This document shows positions 43,350-55,034 of a stretch of 64,000 bases of DNA, in pieces. The position numbers were made by a program, and so were the translations under genes. Numbering within the stretch: position 1 is the first letter of the stretch; each line of letters begins with the position of its first letter. The notes beneath the pieces were generated by a model, which saw nothing but the letters and a program-made list of their open reading frames with translations, did no database searches and was not told the DNA's origin. This DNA is from Gentiana macrophylla (Eukaryota; Streptophyta; Magnoliopsida; Gentianales; Gentianaceae), in assembly GCA_026214975.1 (NCBI GenBank), contig JAOBSW010001151.1:124001-188000 (forward strand), written 5' to 3'.

Positions 43350-44354
43350 TGATGAGCTAAAATTTACCCCTTCAAAAATACAATTTATAAAGGACTCGTA
43401 ACCGTGGGTAAACTAACTCTCTAACTGGCAGAGTACCAGGTCGATTGTTAGAATAGCTACAGGAGTACGAGGTCGTCCCAAGAGAAATGTGTTTGTGAGT
43501 ACCAAAGCGAACGTAAAACTTAGTCTAGGCGATCAAAGTTGTGGTGATGTTTGTTATAGCTAAAACAGAAAATAAATATTATTCTAACGAGTTTAACTAA
43601 GTGCTTAAAAAGCATAGCCGAGCCATGATCCAACAGGTTATCTCCCCACAGGAAAAACTTGATAAGGAGTGTGTTTTAACCAACCTACCTTTCCACAGTA
43701 TTTTAACGACATCCACGGGTGCCAACTCCTAATTCTGGTGTTAAGATCTGAACAACTCTCACTCAACACCCTATGTGAAATTAATTAATTTTCCCTTTAG
43801 AAAACCGATTAACCTAACATGATTACGCTCTTTGAGTCGCTCGAACAACGATGACAAACCTCTGTATTGGAAACGGTCCTAACAACTAGGCCGAATCTAC
43901 ATAGCGATCCCAAAACCCCTTTTCCCACATCTCACCGCAAAATGCATTTATAGGTTCGATGTGTGTGACAGTGGACTAGATGATCAATCTAATTCAAAGA
44001 CGTTTAGAATAAGTTTTAGGACGTGGATTAATCATTAAAACATTATATTACGTGCTACACAACTCCCATCTCGTCTACCGAGGGTTGATTTCACCCGTTT
44101 TCACATAAATCGGCTATGTAACGAGATTAGCTAGTCATAATAACGGAAATAACAACGAAATATAAATATATATCTAAATACATACATATATATATATATA
44201 TAAATACTAGTATATAGATATATATGCGTATATATAGATATATATATAACAAGAAAGAAAAGAAAAACAACACGAAGAAAACAAAACGGAAATAAAATAA
44301 ATTATATAGATATATATAGATATATATATAGATATATAGATATAGATATATATA

Positions 44355-44444
<90 letters not shown>

Positions 44445-45450
44445 TTATACTAATTGCATAAAAATGAAAGAAAGCAATAAAAGAAAAAACGGAAACGAAA
44501 TTATATTAAAACGATAACTAGTCGGGTTATTACACCGACATTATAACTACATATATATCTAATTTAGGCCCCCAAAACATAAATTAAAAGAAAGGAAAAG
44601 ATGAAGGAGGATGGGGAAGAAGAGGGGCAACCGTTCTGTTCTGCTAATGCTCTGTATATATAGAAGAAGATCAAAGGGGAGCCGGATTGATCCGAGTGGG
44701 TGAAGGCAATCATTTCCCCTAACAGAATGCATGTGAGCGGTTATATAATTATATATTAAACTTCTAAAATTCATATCTCGAGTTGTAGACCTCCAAAAAT
44801 CATGATTTAAACGTCATTAGAAATCTCTCGGAAAACTCTACAACTTTCATGCAGGATACTTCTTCAGAAAACGCCTTTTTGATGGGCCATTCCCATTACG
44901 TGTCGTTTTCGGGATTTTCATTGATACGAATCGATTAGCCACTTGACCATCATTTGAGTTGTACAAGTCCGATTGACTTGATTCAAAATGCGTTGGAAAG
45001 ATTATTTGAAGATCTACAACTTTCATTAAGGCCACTTCTTCAGAAAATGCCGTTTTGAAGGGCCATTTGTTCGTCGAAGATATAAATCGTTAGTGGTACC
45101 ACTAACCACTGATCCACTTGACCACTTAAGTTAGTGGCACACTCTTTTATCCCTAAAAACACCTCTTTTAGGCCTCAAAACGTGTCGTTACTCGGGATTT
45201 TGGTCAACCTATAATTCTGCAATAAACCACCAAAATACCAAACGTAAATCCGACACGACATTCCGGTTACTAAACCGGTACAAAACTTAGTAAAAACTTA
45301 TAAAAATATGATAATTTATATAATAATACTACTTACATATTTAGATAAAACTTATGAAATAAATGACTCGAAATGATAAAATAATACTCAAAATGATATC
45401 AGAAATGGGGTAAATTGTTATCAAAATAACAGTGAATTTTTCCGTCATCA
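43350..45450 (-). mobile_element. Element C 5' LTR
   Basis: About 2.1 kb, near-identical to 38275-40340, ending TCATCA before the ACAAT duplication. The minus-strand TATA box lies near 44654-44661. Confidence 0.94.
44166..44440. repeat. (TA)n microsatellite cluster in C 5' LTR
   Basis: Includes an almost pure TA run of about 80 bp (about 44360-44440), longer than its partner in the 3' LTR. Confidence 0.92.
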
Positions 45451-45455
45451 ACAAT

Positions 45456-46086
45456 CAAGGAACGTTCAAAGCTTCATACCTTCAATAATGGTGATCTAGC
45501 TCTATCTACTCAAGCTAGAGATGATGGAAGAAGGGAGGAAACCAAAAACAACTCTCCAAAACTCAAGAAAACTTTATTGCATAATAATAATTGTAATGTA
45601 ATTTGTAAAACTTATGTTTTGTATTGAGCATATCAAAGCTTTCAGTATATGCGGCTTTATATAGATACAATAGCCGACTTAAGACTCTCTAAAACCCTAA
45701 CCGACTTAGATAATGCGGCAGAATCAATTTCGTGTCCAACAAGACGACGGTTTGCCGGGCCTAGCCTTCGGGTTACCAGGCCTTCTTTTTTTTTTTTTCT
45801 TCAGTAGGCTTTTTCTTGGACTTCAATCACTTGGCCCAATGTATTTCTTTTGGTTCATATCCACCCTCCAATGCTCTAGATCCGGTACATCCTATAAAAC
45901 ATGCAAAACAAAACAAAACAATACCAAAACCTTGGGAAAATAGCATAGCTACAGAATTACGAACCTGGAAACACTCACATAGCATTTGACACCTATTCCA
46001 CATAATAACGAGCCTATGTATCCTCTATTGAGTAGAATTCGGGGTGAATAAAGGTAGAATTATTGGTACCATTTAGAACGTTATCA
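45456..46086 (-). mobile_element. Element B 3' LTR, proximal part
   Basis: Continues the B LTR after element C and ends GTTATCA at 46086. It contains TATATAAA (minus strand) at 45664-45657 between CGGCT (45652) and AGCCG (45671). Confidence 0.92.
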
Positions 46087-47316
46087 GCTACCCCTCATTT
46101 AGCTTTTCATCGTCCCGAGCAAAAAGGCAAAAAGAAAATAACACTCAGATCAATATACAAGTTAATTAAAAACAACTATGCCTCACTAAGTCAAGATCAA
46201 GATCATGCCACTCGTATCCATCAGTAACGCATTAAACACTATTCACGTCATGAGCCAATGTGTGTGTGCAATAACTTTCACAACCGCTTAGAAATGCAGA
46301 CAATTTCATATTACATCAACCCGTAGTAGAAATGACTAGTCTCGAAATGTTATTTATTAATTAATTGAGCAGGCAAGGCGGATCGAGAACCGAGCATATA
46401 TTACTCTTAGCTCACGTTTATCGGTCTATGCAAAAGTCGTGCGTCTTATGCTCCATCGACTAAGATATTGCCAAAGAGAATATAGATGTATATATTTCAA
46501 TGCACTTCTCTTTCTTGGCGGGTGAAATCTCATTGATTTAGCTATCCTTATGGCCCCACTCATGATAAACTCGAATCCGAAATTCTATTGACTTTCTAAG
46601 CATTGGTGGAACATGATTCGTGATGAAGCCAGGGTCAACTCTAGTCAAAGCAATATGCTATCGACTACACACCAAGGGAAGTGAGCTATACGTGCTTAAA
46701 ATGGAGGCTCATAACAGAATATGCGCTTAATACGCCACTACTTCAGAAGTGGCCACTTTCTCTCACTCGTACAAAGTAAAACAAAGATGAAGTCAATTAA
46801 CTCGGAAAGATCAAGGATATCCTAATTTTTTCGAAATTCTGTCGAAAGGAATCAAAGTCTAAGTGGTGAATCGTGCATCAAAGAGAATCAAGATAATCAC
46901 ACAATTCATGGAATAAAATGCTAAGAAGCTAAGTGACGTTCCTCTACCCCCACTTAATCGAAACATTGTCCCCAGTGTATAAGATGGAAAATGAAAAATG
47001 AAAAGGAACTTAGCTTCGGTTAAGGGTGGAATCAAAGAAGAATCGGATCTTCTGACAAACCATCGGGCTCAGGTAAGGAAACCATGAAGAATCTGCGCTA
47101 AATATCTCAAACAAACCAAGAAGAATCGTGGTGACAAGAAACTGTATAATGAAAGTGCGTCAGTAAAAGAGAAAAATAATTAACTTTAAAACAATTTAAG
47201 CCGACAAAATGATTATATTATAATTATTCTGCTACATCAACTAAGTAGGGAAGAAAAATAAAAATAAAAAGAAAAAAACAAGAAAATGGAAAACAAAAAT
47301 AAAAAAGGAATAAAAA
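46087..47316 (-). other. Element B 3' untranslated interior with PPT and internal PPT-like box
   Basis: The PPT composite (GCTCGGGACGATGAAAAGC, TAAATGAGGGGTAGC) lies at 46127-46087 on the minus strand. A second box, TTAAGTGGGGGTAGAGGAACG, lies at about 46957-46936 with GGGGACAATG upstream (46973-46964). No coding sequence is recognised in this 1.2 kb. Confidence 0.65.
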
Positions 47317-48415
47317 CTAATCATCATCAGAAAAACCCTCCCAGTCAACTCCATGCTCAAAACCGGGAGGTGGTGCAGAACTTGAGGAGGCGGCGGTGGA
47401 CGAGGATGCTCTATGACGAGAGGGCAGTCCTAGGTGGCGGGGTCAAGGAAGGAATGCCAAAGTAATCGATACTCCTATCCATCTTGTGGTGCAGACTCGC
47501 AATCTCTCGTGAGTGCTCCTCAAGCAAGGTTCTCTGAGTCCTCGGTGCTCCATGCACCGGAGTACGCTCCCTCTCTGCTTTGACCTATCTTTGGACTCTC
47601 GAAACTGACTGCAAACTGAGTTGTGGCTCAGGGTCTTCCCAATCATCACTGACGAGCATCTTCACCTCGTCCTCCAAAGCAAACATATCAATCATCGGCT
47701 CAGATGGCAATTACCGCGCCGAGAAGCGCGCAAGCTCGTGGATACGGCTATGCATCATAAGACCGATGTTGATTGGAGATCCCTGCTCCAGATAAAACAT
47801 CAATTCCACCCTCTTAGTGGTTACAGAGACCGTGTGCTTGGTCGGTAGCAGGCGGGCACAAACAAATCTGTTGACCATCTTCCGGTCCCAAGATAACTCA
47901 TTCTCTAGGAAGATGGTGAGGGCTCCAGCAGGATTGTGCTTCTATTGCACCCTAAAGTACTCAGCTATCATCTCCATCCTCTCAAGATCTTCAGGATTGC
48001 TCGAGGATGTGTACTCATCCGGGTCCACCGGTGGATGACGAAACCCATAATGTTCGTTGATCCGCTCGATCGATAAGTCAACTTTAACCCCTCGGACCAT
48101 AGCAAATGTAACTCCGGGGTTATGCGAAACTTAAGCGTAGAATTCCCGTACCACCGTGGTGTTGAACCGGGCTGGTGCCTCAGCCATGTCCAATAAATCT
48201 TGTGCTTGTAAGGCACCTGGATATATCGAGCCGTAATCGTCCAAATCTACCCCTCGTTCTCGAGCAACCGGCCTTTCATTCCAATCGCCTCGGAACGACT
48301 AGTAGATAGCTAAGGAATGGAACTGTTCAACCCCTTCTATCAAGGGATTGGTATCTCCATACACTGTCTAATAACCACTAGGACGAACAGTTGAACGTTG
48401 ACACTTAGGACCCAT
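47317..48415 (-). pseudogene. Env-like ORF of element B (putative plant transposon protein domain)
   Basis: ATG at 48415 on the minus strand. The core reads ARFNTTVVREFYA, stop, then MVRGVKVDLSIERINEHYGF, aligning with VCEFYANL...VRGVQVPLSAKVINEKYGL in element A. Further on are FLENELSWDRKMVNRFVCAR and MMHSRIHELARF, and the frame ends GVDWEGFSDDD at about 47319. Stops interrupt it at least five times, several as TAG/TGA. It is shorter and more decayed than A's copy. Confidence 0.8.
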
Positions 48416-49044
48416 CCTGAATGAGTATAGAAACTGATGCTGAAGCTTTTTCAGGAGACTAACCCTCGGGAAACCAGAGGTAGGGTACGGTTTACTGGCC
48501 TAAAATTTTCTGATTCTTTTCTGGGACTGTGCCTCTGATGTTAAAAGATGAAGGATTTCAGCACTTCACCGTAGCAGCAGCATTACAGAACAACAACAGG
48601 GTCTGACCGTATCTGGTGCAACGTGTGTCCTCCACATGTCTCTAAAAATTCAGCTTTATAACCTGACGTTCAGAAATTTAAAAATCAGGCCTTGGTAAAC
48701 CGGAGGTAACCTAGGGTTTACCGGCGGTACTTTTTCCCAGATTTCTTTGTTTGCCTTATTTGCACACTTGACTCAACCTCTCCGCTCAAAACTGCCTTCA
48801 AATTGATTAGCCTTCACTCTTTCCATTGCTAATTCCGACTCAAAACCTAACATACTTCACTAGAATCCGCAACGAGTAAAAAAAACCTTTCCACAACCAT
48901 TCGGATTCAAGCCTAAGGGTGCGGTAGGATGAAAAAAAGCTCGTCCCTTCATCTGGCTACTTTTATTCATTCCTAATGTACTAAGGGTTTAAAGATATAG
49001 TTCTGAGTTTATAGTCGCCAGCTCGACTTTCTTCAGATCTCCGA
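48416..49044 (-). other. Spacer between protease remnant and env-like remnant in element B
   Basis: No ORF. The part near 49028-49010 (GTCGAGCTGGCGACTATAAA on the minus strand) resembles the first half of the conserved Athila block seen in A and C. The GGGAGGC half is not visible. Confidence 0.45.
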
Positions 49045-50060
49045 TCATTCAAGGGTTGGAGCTTTACCTCGCCAAACTTTCGCTCCAGAGGATTGCACTT
49101 TTAAAGAACCTTTTTGAGCCCTCTTCCTAGCACGTCTCTCTCTTTTAGCTTGTGTGCTAGGTCTTCCTCTGCATCGAGATTTAGGCTTTAGACCCAAGGA
49201 CTCCACATTTTCCACTTTTAGCTCAACTCGTTCACAAAGTAACATGGAAGGACTAGCTTCCGTGAGCATCTTGTCATGGTCCTTCTCTTCTTTCTCTCTC
49301 AGCATTAATCTCTTAAACTCTTGCTCAACGGTTTCTACGACAACCTATCTATGCTTATGCCCCTCTATTTCCATAATCTCCACCTTCCCTGAAGCATATG
49401 TCATCTTACAGCTCTCCGGTCTATTTTCTAGGGGTTCTAAGATCTTAAAAGATACAACGTCATTATTCAACCTCAGAGTTATCTCCCCCTTATCAAAATC
49501 CATAACCGCCCTGCTCGTCGCTAAGAAGGGTCTTCCTAAAAGAACTGGGGCACTAGGGTCCTCAGGTACATCTATGACCGTGAAGTCAATAGGATATGTG
49601 AACCCTCCTGCCTTAATTGTTCACTTCCTAAGCAGACCAGCAGGCATGTCTCTAGTTCTATCAACAAAAGTCATGGTCCTGGTTTGATTCATTATGACCG
49701 GAAGCTTGATCTTTTGACAGAGGGAAAAAGGTAGAATATTGCAACTCGAGCCAGAGTCGCAGAGACCTAATCCTACTGATATACCATTAACAGAAATCGG
49801 GAGTCTGAAGGTGCCAAGGTCTCTTAACTTTACCACGGTGTCTGAGTCTAGGTAATCCTCAGGCTCAGAAAACATCGTGTCAGGATCCTCTGCAGGATCA
49901 TCAGAATCATAATCCGAATATGATATATCAATTAACTCACAAGGGAACACACATGGACGATACGTACTATACTCCTTCAAGTTCTCTTCAGGCTCTTGCT
50001 TGATTGCTTTCTCCTCTTTTCCCAACCGTTTCTTTACAGCTTCATAATGTCGTGCTTCAG
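49045..50060 (-). pseudogene. Athila-like protease region of element B
   Basis: Minus strand. It starts mid-linker (EAVKKRLGKEEKAIKQEPEE), passes an acidic stretch, then the retropepsin site LCDSGSSCNILPFSLCQK (about 49765-49710), a stop near 49621, YPIDFTVIDV and VLLGRPFLATSRAVMDF, another stop near 49345, then a basic tail KPKSRCRGRPSTQAKRERRA ending at 49045. Upstream capsid and knuckle, and downstream RT, are missing, which points to two internal deletions in the ancestor. Confidence 0.82.
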
Positions 50061-50485
50061 ATCAGGGTACATGGAAATCGGTGTGATGTTCAATATCATT
50101 CTAGGCACGTTGTTTGATTTTTTTGCTCTTGTTCAACTCTGGTTTGATCGAATCTCTGAAGTGTTCTGATCAACCTGCAAAAGACAAAATAAAACAAAGA
50201 AAAGGTTAGCAACTTCCGCTTCAGCTGGGTTTGATCCCAACTGTTGCGGACTTACTAACTAAAAGCAACAGGGAATAACACGAATAACAAGAATCGCTCG
50301 AATTGGATTTTTCCGGCCTCGGTAACCTAGGGTTAGCCATCGAATCGGCCCTAAAATTTCTTTTTTTGGAAGTTTAACATGTTCAGGGTTGATACAGAAT
50401 GACTTAAGACTCAAGATAAAATAAAATAAACGAAAAACGACTTCTTAATTAGAATTAAAACGTTTATATTTACAATTGGCCATTG

Positions 50486-50503
50486 TCCCCGGCAACGGTG
50501 CCA
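50486..50503 (-). promoter_or_regulatory. Primer binding site of element B (tRNA-Asp, one mismatch)
   Basis: On the minus strand TGGCACCGTTGCCGGGGA, 7 bp from the LTR edge. Confidence 0.9.
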
Positions 50504-50510
50504 AAAATCT

Positions 50511-51959
50511 TGATCGCGTGTAAGTCACTAACGTCGATATTACTAGCAAGAATACTAGGTACATCGTAGTATAGAAAATGCTAGTCAAGGTCGATCCCAC
50601 AGAGACAATGCACCTATAAGTATAAACGATTCTAACCTAATTAAGAAGCAACATAGAGGTAGTCATTGACCAACAATAACATAAAAGAAAACAAACATGG
50701 TATACCTCTCCCCCTCCTCACCGATCCACTAACTTGGATTAGTTAATCGTTATGTTTACTTCCCCACATAATTTCCATAAATTAATCTTGAGCCTTCGTT
50801 TTAATTATCATTATCAGCTACGGGTGCAATTCCTAACCCTATCTACTTCGACAATGGCAGTAGACAATCTATACGCAAGCTACCCTCCTTAATTGGTCCG
50901 TAATAGCCCATACGCATAAAGAACTAGAATTGCAGATATTAAGCGCTAACTCATACCGCTAAACCTCCTAGACAGCTGTCGACATTGACCAGCACGTTCC
51001 TAGGGTCCATTCAAGACTATGTTCTAATTAACACTTCACTAACAGTCCTTCATGTTAATTTTTGAATTATGAAAACTAGATTGGCCAGACCTATTACTTG
51101 TTTTAGTTATTCCTGCCGATCAACGTAGCTGTAGAGAATCCCAGTTTAGGTTTTCTAAAACATGCCCCGGTAAACCGGTATAGACCGCCGGGTTACCAGG
51201 GGTGGCTTTTCCCATTTTCTAGATCTACATTGCTCAGTACGATTAAAATAAGTAAATTACGGGGTTGTTAAACATGCAGATTGACTAAAACATATAAACA
51301 CGAATAGATCTACCATATTGAAGACAATAAAGGAACGTTCAAAGCTTCATACCTTCAGTAATGGTGATCTAGCTTGATCTACTCATGCTAGAGATGATGG
51401 AAGAATGGAGGAAACCAAAAACAATTCTCCAAAATTCAAGAAAACGTTATTGCATAATAATAAGTGTAATGTAATATGTAAAACTTATGTTTTGTATTGA
51501 GCATATCAAAGCTTTCAGCATATGCGGCTTTATACAGATACAATAGCCGACTTAAGACTCTCTAAAACCCTAACCGACTTAGATAATACGGCATAATCAA
51601 TTTCGTGTCCAACAAGACGCCGGTTTACCGGGCCTAGCCTTCGGGTTACCGGGCCTTCTTTTCTTCTTTTTCTTCAGCAGGCTTCTTCTCGGACTTCAAT
51701 CACTTGGCCCAATGTATTTCTTTTGGTTCAGATCCACCCTCCAATGCTCCAGATCCGGTATATCCTATTAAACACGCAAAACAAGACAAAACAGTACCAA
51801 AACCTTAGGAAAATAGCATAGATGCAGAATTATGAACCTGGAAACACTCACATAGCATTTGACACCTATTCCACTTAATAACGAGCCTATATGTCCTCTC
51901 TTGAGTAGAATTTGAGGTGAATAAAGGTAGAATTATTGATACCATTTAGAGCGTTATCA
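50511..51959 (-). mobile_element. Element B 5' LTR
   Basis: 1449 bp, TGATCGCG...GCGTTATCA on the plus strand, followed by ACCGA. The TATA region is at 51525-51549 (TGTATAAAG on the minus strand between CGGCT and AGCCG). Confidence 0.94.
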
Positions 51960-51964
51960 ACCGA

Positions 51965-53030
51965 CGAGGTTCAAGATCCCAAAGTTGGAACCGTATGACG
52001 GAACCAAAGACCCTCAGGATCACTTGTTCCAGTACCTTACGCATATGAATCTCAATTGTGCTCTAGAAGTAATGAAGTGCAAGGCGTTTCCAGCGCTACT
52101 CACCGGCCGAGAACGAGAATGGTTGAAGAAGATACCGCCCCGGACAATCTATAATTTTGATACTCTAGGAAAGATGTTCCTCAATTATTTTATAACTGCG
52201 AAGCCATTCCAGAAGAATGCTACCCACATGTTCTCCATCAAACAGAAGAAAGGCGAAACCGCGCTGCAATACCTTATGCGGTTCAGTGAGGAGTCACTTC
52301 AGGTGCGAGATGCCGATGATCATGTTCGAATCGCGTCCTTTGTGGCAGGACTACGGGAAGGTAAGCTATACGCCAAGCTGAGCAGCAAGCTTCCTATATC
52401 CATGGAAGAGTGCCTAAGGATAGCATTCAAACACTGTCAAGGAGAAGAGGCCAATCGGGTGAAGCGAGAACTGGAAATCATAGTTTAAGAAAGATAAAGC
52501 CGATGATGCTTCCGACATAAGAAGAAAGTCTTATGGAGATTGAGCGATCGGGTCATCGGAGGGACGATCCGACAAGAAAAGGGCCCTGCAGCCGCGTGAT
52601 TTCCCAATCCTAAATAGACCTCGCGAGCAGGTACTTGAAATCATGGAAAGAAAGGGTTTAGCACGAACTCCTACACTGCTGCGAAGTCCCTTGGATAGAA
52701 GGGACCATAGTAAGTTTTATACGTATCACCAAGACACGGGACATGATCTGGACAGCTGCAGAGATTTCCAACGAGATGTGGATACAGTAATTGCAGATAG
52801 GAAGTTGGACGAGGTGGTAGAGCGACCTCGGTATGGCGAACGTCGAGGACGACGAGATTACCCGTATAGGAACTACAACCAAGACCGCAGTCGGCAGGGA
52901 GAACCCCAACGAAGAAGAGATCGGTCTCCGGACAAAGATCAACAGATGGACAACCGCCCAATTAACACTATCAACACCATTGTGGGAGGCCGTGGTAGTG
53001 CATTAGAGGTTGTCAGCCTAAACGCTTGAT
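51965..53030 (+). pseudogene. Tat-like gag of element D, capsid and C-terminal part
   Basis: Continues D gag after B. Capsid (retrotrans_gag) landmarks are KLEPYDGTKDPQDHLFQYL, MKCKAFPALLTGREREWLKK, FLNYFITAKPFQKNATHM and GETALQYLMRFSEE (51985-52300). A stop and shift near 52488 precede a tail from 52643 with a degenerate CHC-like element (YTYHQDTGHDLDSC) and an Arg-rich stretch (RRGRRDYPYRNYNQDRSRQG), ending at 53029. Confidence 0.88.
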
Positions 53031-53478
53031 CAGGAGGCATCCAAACGAGCCGAGGAAGTCAGATCCCTGTTCAGGAAGTGATCTATGGGCCAAGGGACCC
53101 ACTCCCCTTGGTCCCGAACAACGAAGGTCTGGTCATTGAAGTCATGGTAAATAAGAATCTGGTAAAGAGGGTTTGCATCGACACTGGTAGCACCGTCAAC
53201 GTCCTGTACTTTGCAGCCTTTTAGGAAATGGGTCTTAAGGAGTCCGAGCTGACACATGTTTTTGTGCCTTGGTTTGGATTTGTTGGTCCTCCTGCACATC
53301 CCCTAGGGGTGATCCGGCTCGTGACAACATTTGGAAAGGAATCAGCAGGGAGGACTCTTATGGTCAATTACGTCATGGAAAAGTCATCAACAGCATACAA
53401 CATCATCCTATGAGGCCGGCATTTGATTGATCTTCGGGCTGTTATCTCCCCAGCTCACATCATGTTGAAGTTTTCGAC
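53031..53478 (+). pseudogene. Tat-like protease of element D, part 1
   Basis: The reading PLPLVPNNEGLVIEVMVNKN leads to the active site VCIDTGSTVNVLYF (about 53173-53215), a TAG at 53222, then YNIIL and a segment ending AVISPAHIMLKF at the edge of a solo LTR. It resumes at 54935. Confidence 0.85.
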
Positions 53479-54934
53479 TGATGACAGTTAAAATAGTCTA
53501 TCCTACGGCATCAATATTAAATCCATTATGAGCTAAAAATAGTTGTTTTGACCTACAAATATGAACCATTTTTGTTGAATAGCATATGTTGGGTTCGTGA
53601 CTCGAGAAATCTGCACTTAGTGTTTATTTTTCCTGTTTCGATATTATTTTGTGCGTTATTTGATGATTTTCAGGATACGGAATATTGGGTTAAACATGAT
53701 GGACGAATTTGGAGTGGACTGAACGAAAAGAATGGGCCTAGGGTATTCCAGAAGCATCCAAGTTAAGTCGGTTGAATAAAAAAGACGAAAGTACCCCTGG
53801 TAACCTGGGAGGCGGTGCCGACTTACCGAGGATCCAAATCCTTCTGAAACGTGTTTTCTTGGACGAGAGGTCAAACTAGATGTTCTTAAGTCGGTTTAGA
53901 TAGCTATAAATAAGAGGCTTCACCTCAGAACACAATGTACCATACAATTTACAAGTATTATGCAATAAAAGTTCCTTGTTCTTTATTTTTATTTATTCTA
54001 TGAGTTCTGGTAGGAGAGACGACGGAGTCGCCGCCTAGGGAGAGATCCGAAGGAGATCTACACTCGTCTTCGAGGGTATGATTCTCTGTCTTTTCCAATA
54101 TGTAGATCTATTGTTGTCTATTCGACTAGTATGTTTTAATTGCTTATTTAGTTTAATTATGTAGTGGTTAGTTTATTTTACCCCATATGTTATAGATCTG
54201 ATTCGTTGGTGAAGAAATCATGCAATAGTAGTTGCGTTCTTCATATCTCATGAGGTCTATATCGCTAGATCTAAATACCTAGTAAATTACTAATTCATGA
54301 TAATCGGCACCCGCTACGTTGATCGATAGATTTAATTTACATGTTTTTAGCCTGATCAACTATTTGCATATCATTGTAAACTAGCATGAAATACGAACAG
54401 TGAAGTGCTATGTTTGGACATTATCTTGAATGGACCTTAGGAACGTGCCGGTCAATGTCGACAGCTGTCTAGGCGGGTTTACGGTATGAGTTAGCGCTCA
54501 ATATCGACAACTCTAGTTCTTTATGTGTATGGGCTATTACAGACCAACTAAGGAGGGTAGCTTGCGTATAGATTGTCTACTGCCATTGTCGGAGTAGATA
54601 GGGTAAGGAGTTGTACCCGTAGCTGAACAATGAATAAATTCACCAATGGGGATGACTGTTGCATGTGTGGGGGGAATAACTAATTACTCATAATTTAACT
54701 AATACATTAGAAACTCTAGTTTGCTTCGTGTGAACTTGCATAATCTTGCTAGTTGATTGTTACCAAATTTACTACTATCTATATTATAGTTGGTCGTAGA
54801 CCGTTATCGTGACAAGCTCAATCTTGGTAATTAGACATTCTTTCAAGTCTCTGTGGGATCGACATTGACTCGACAGTACTCTACTTTTATGATAGACCTA
54901 GTCCTATTTCTAGTAAGTGCTTTGCACACGATCA
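53479..54934 (+). mobile_element. Solo LTR of element B's family, inserted in D protease
   Basis: 1456 bp, starting TGATGACAG and ending CACACGATCA, the same length and end as B's LTR (in reverse orientation) and sharing internal tracts such as the one around GACAGCTGTC near 54460. Flanks TCGAC (53474-53478) and CCGAC (54935-54939) are a 5-bp duplication with one change. The protease frame joins across it (KF then PTARGSVEI). It arose by LTR-LTR recombination. A TATA box lies near 53905. Confidence 0.88.
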
Positions 54935-55034
54935 CCGACCGCCCGCGGCTCAGTTGAAATCAAGGGAGATCTAGAGGTCGCCCGAAGTTGCTATGCGGCC
55001 ACAATCAAGTACAAAGGAATCGTTTTGGCTTGAT
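54935..55034 (+). pseudogene. Tat-like protease of element D, part 2
   Basis: PTARGSVEIKGDLEVARSCY followed by AATIKYKGIVLA and a stop, the usual stretch between protease and RT in Tat pol. No RT follows, so D encodes only gag and protease. Confidence 0.75.

Larger units (their letters stand above)
38275..45450 (-). mobile_element. Element C: compact non-autonomous Athila-like element with one intact ORF
   Basis: LTRs of about 2.07-2.10 kb (38275-40340 and 43350-45450) enclose 3.0 kb. ACAAT duplications lie at 38270-38274 and 45451-45455. It has a perfect 18-nt tRNA-Asp PBS (43344-43327) and an extended PPT (40378-40341). A single ORF of 323 codons lies 184 bp after the PBS, and no RT, RNase H or integrase is present. 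LTRs are nearly identical apart from microsatellite length, so this is the youngest insertion in its stack. Confidence 0.95.
37464..51959 (-). mobile_element. Element B: non-autonomous Athila-like element with protease and env-like remnants, inserted in D gag
   Basis: LTRs of about 1.45 kb (3': 37464-38274 plus 45456-46086; 5': 50511-51959) flank about 4.4 kb of internal DNA. ACCGA duplications lie at 37459-37463 and 51960-51964. A tRNA-Asp PBS lies beside the 5' LTR and a PPT beside the 3' LTR. Internally only a protease ORF (49045-50060) and an env-like ORF (47317-48415) are recognisable, both degraded. Capsid gag, RT and integrase are absent. Element C is nested in its 3' LTR. Confidence 0.93.

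Noticed and set aside
47580..48038. Overlapping plus-strand open frames
   Set aside because: Shadows of the env-like remnant of element B on the minus strand.
49154..49687. 177-codon plus-strand open frame
   Set aside because: It is the complement of element B's protease region; the minus strand shows retropepsin motifs and the plus frame shows none.
53530..54934. Alternative solo-LTR start at TGAGCTAAAAATAG (53530)
   Set aside because: That start gives no target duplication; starting at 53479 gives a near-perfect 5-bp duplication, a length matching B's LTR and a restored protease frame.
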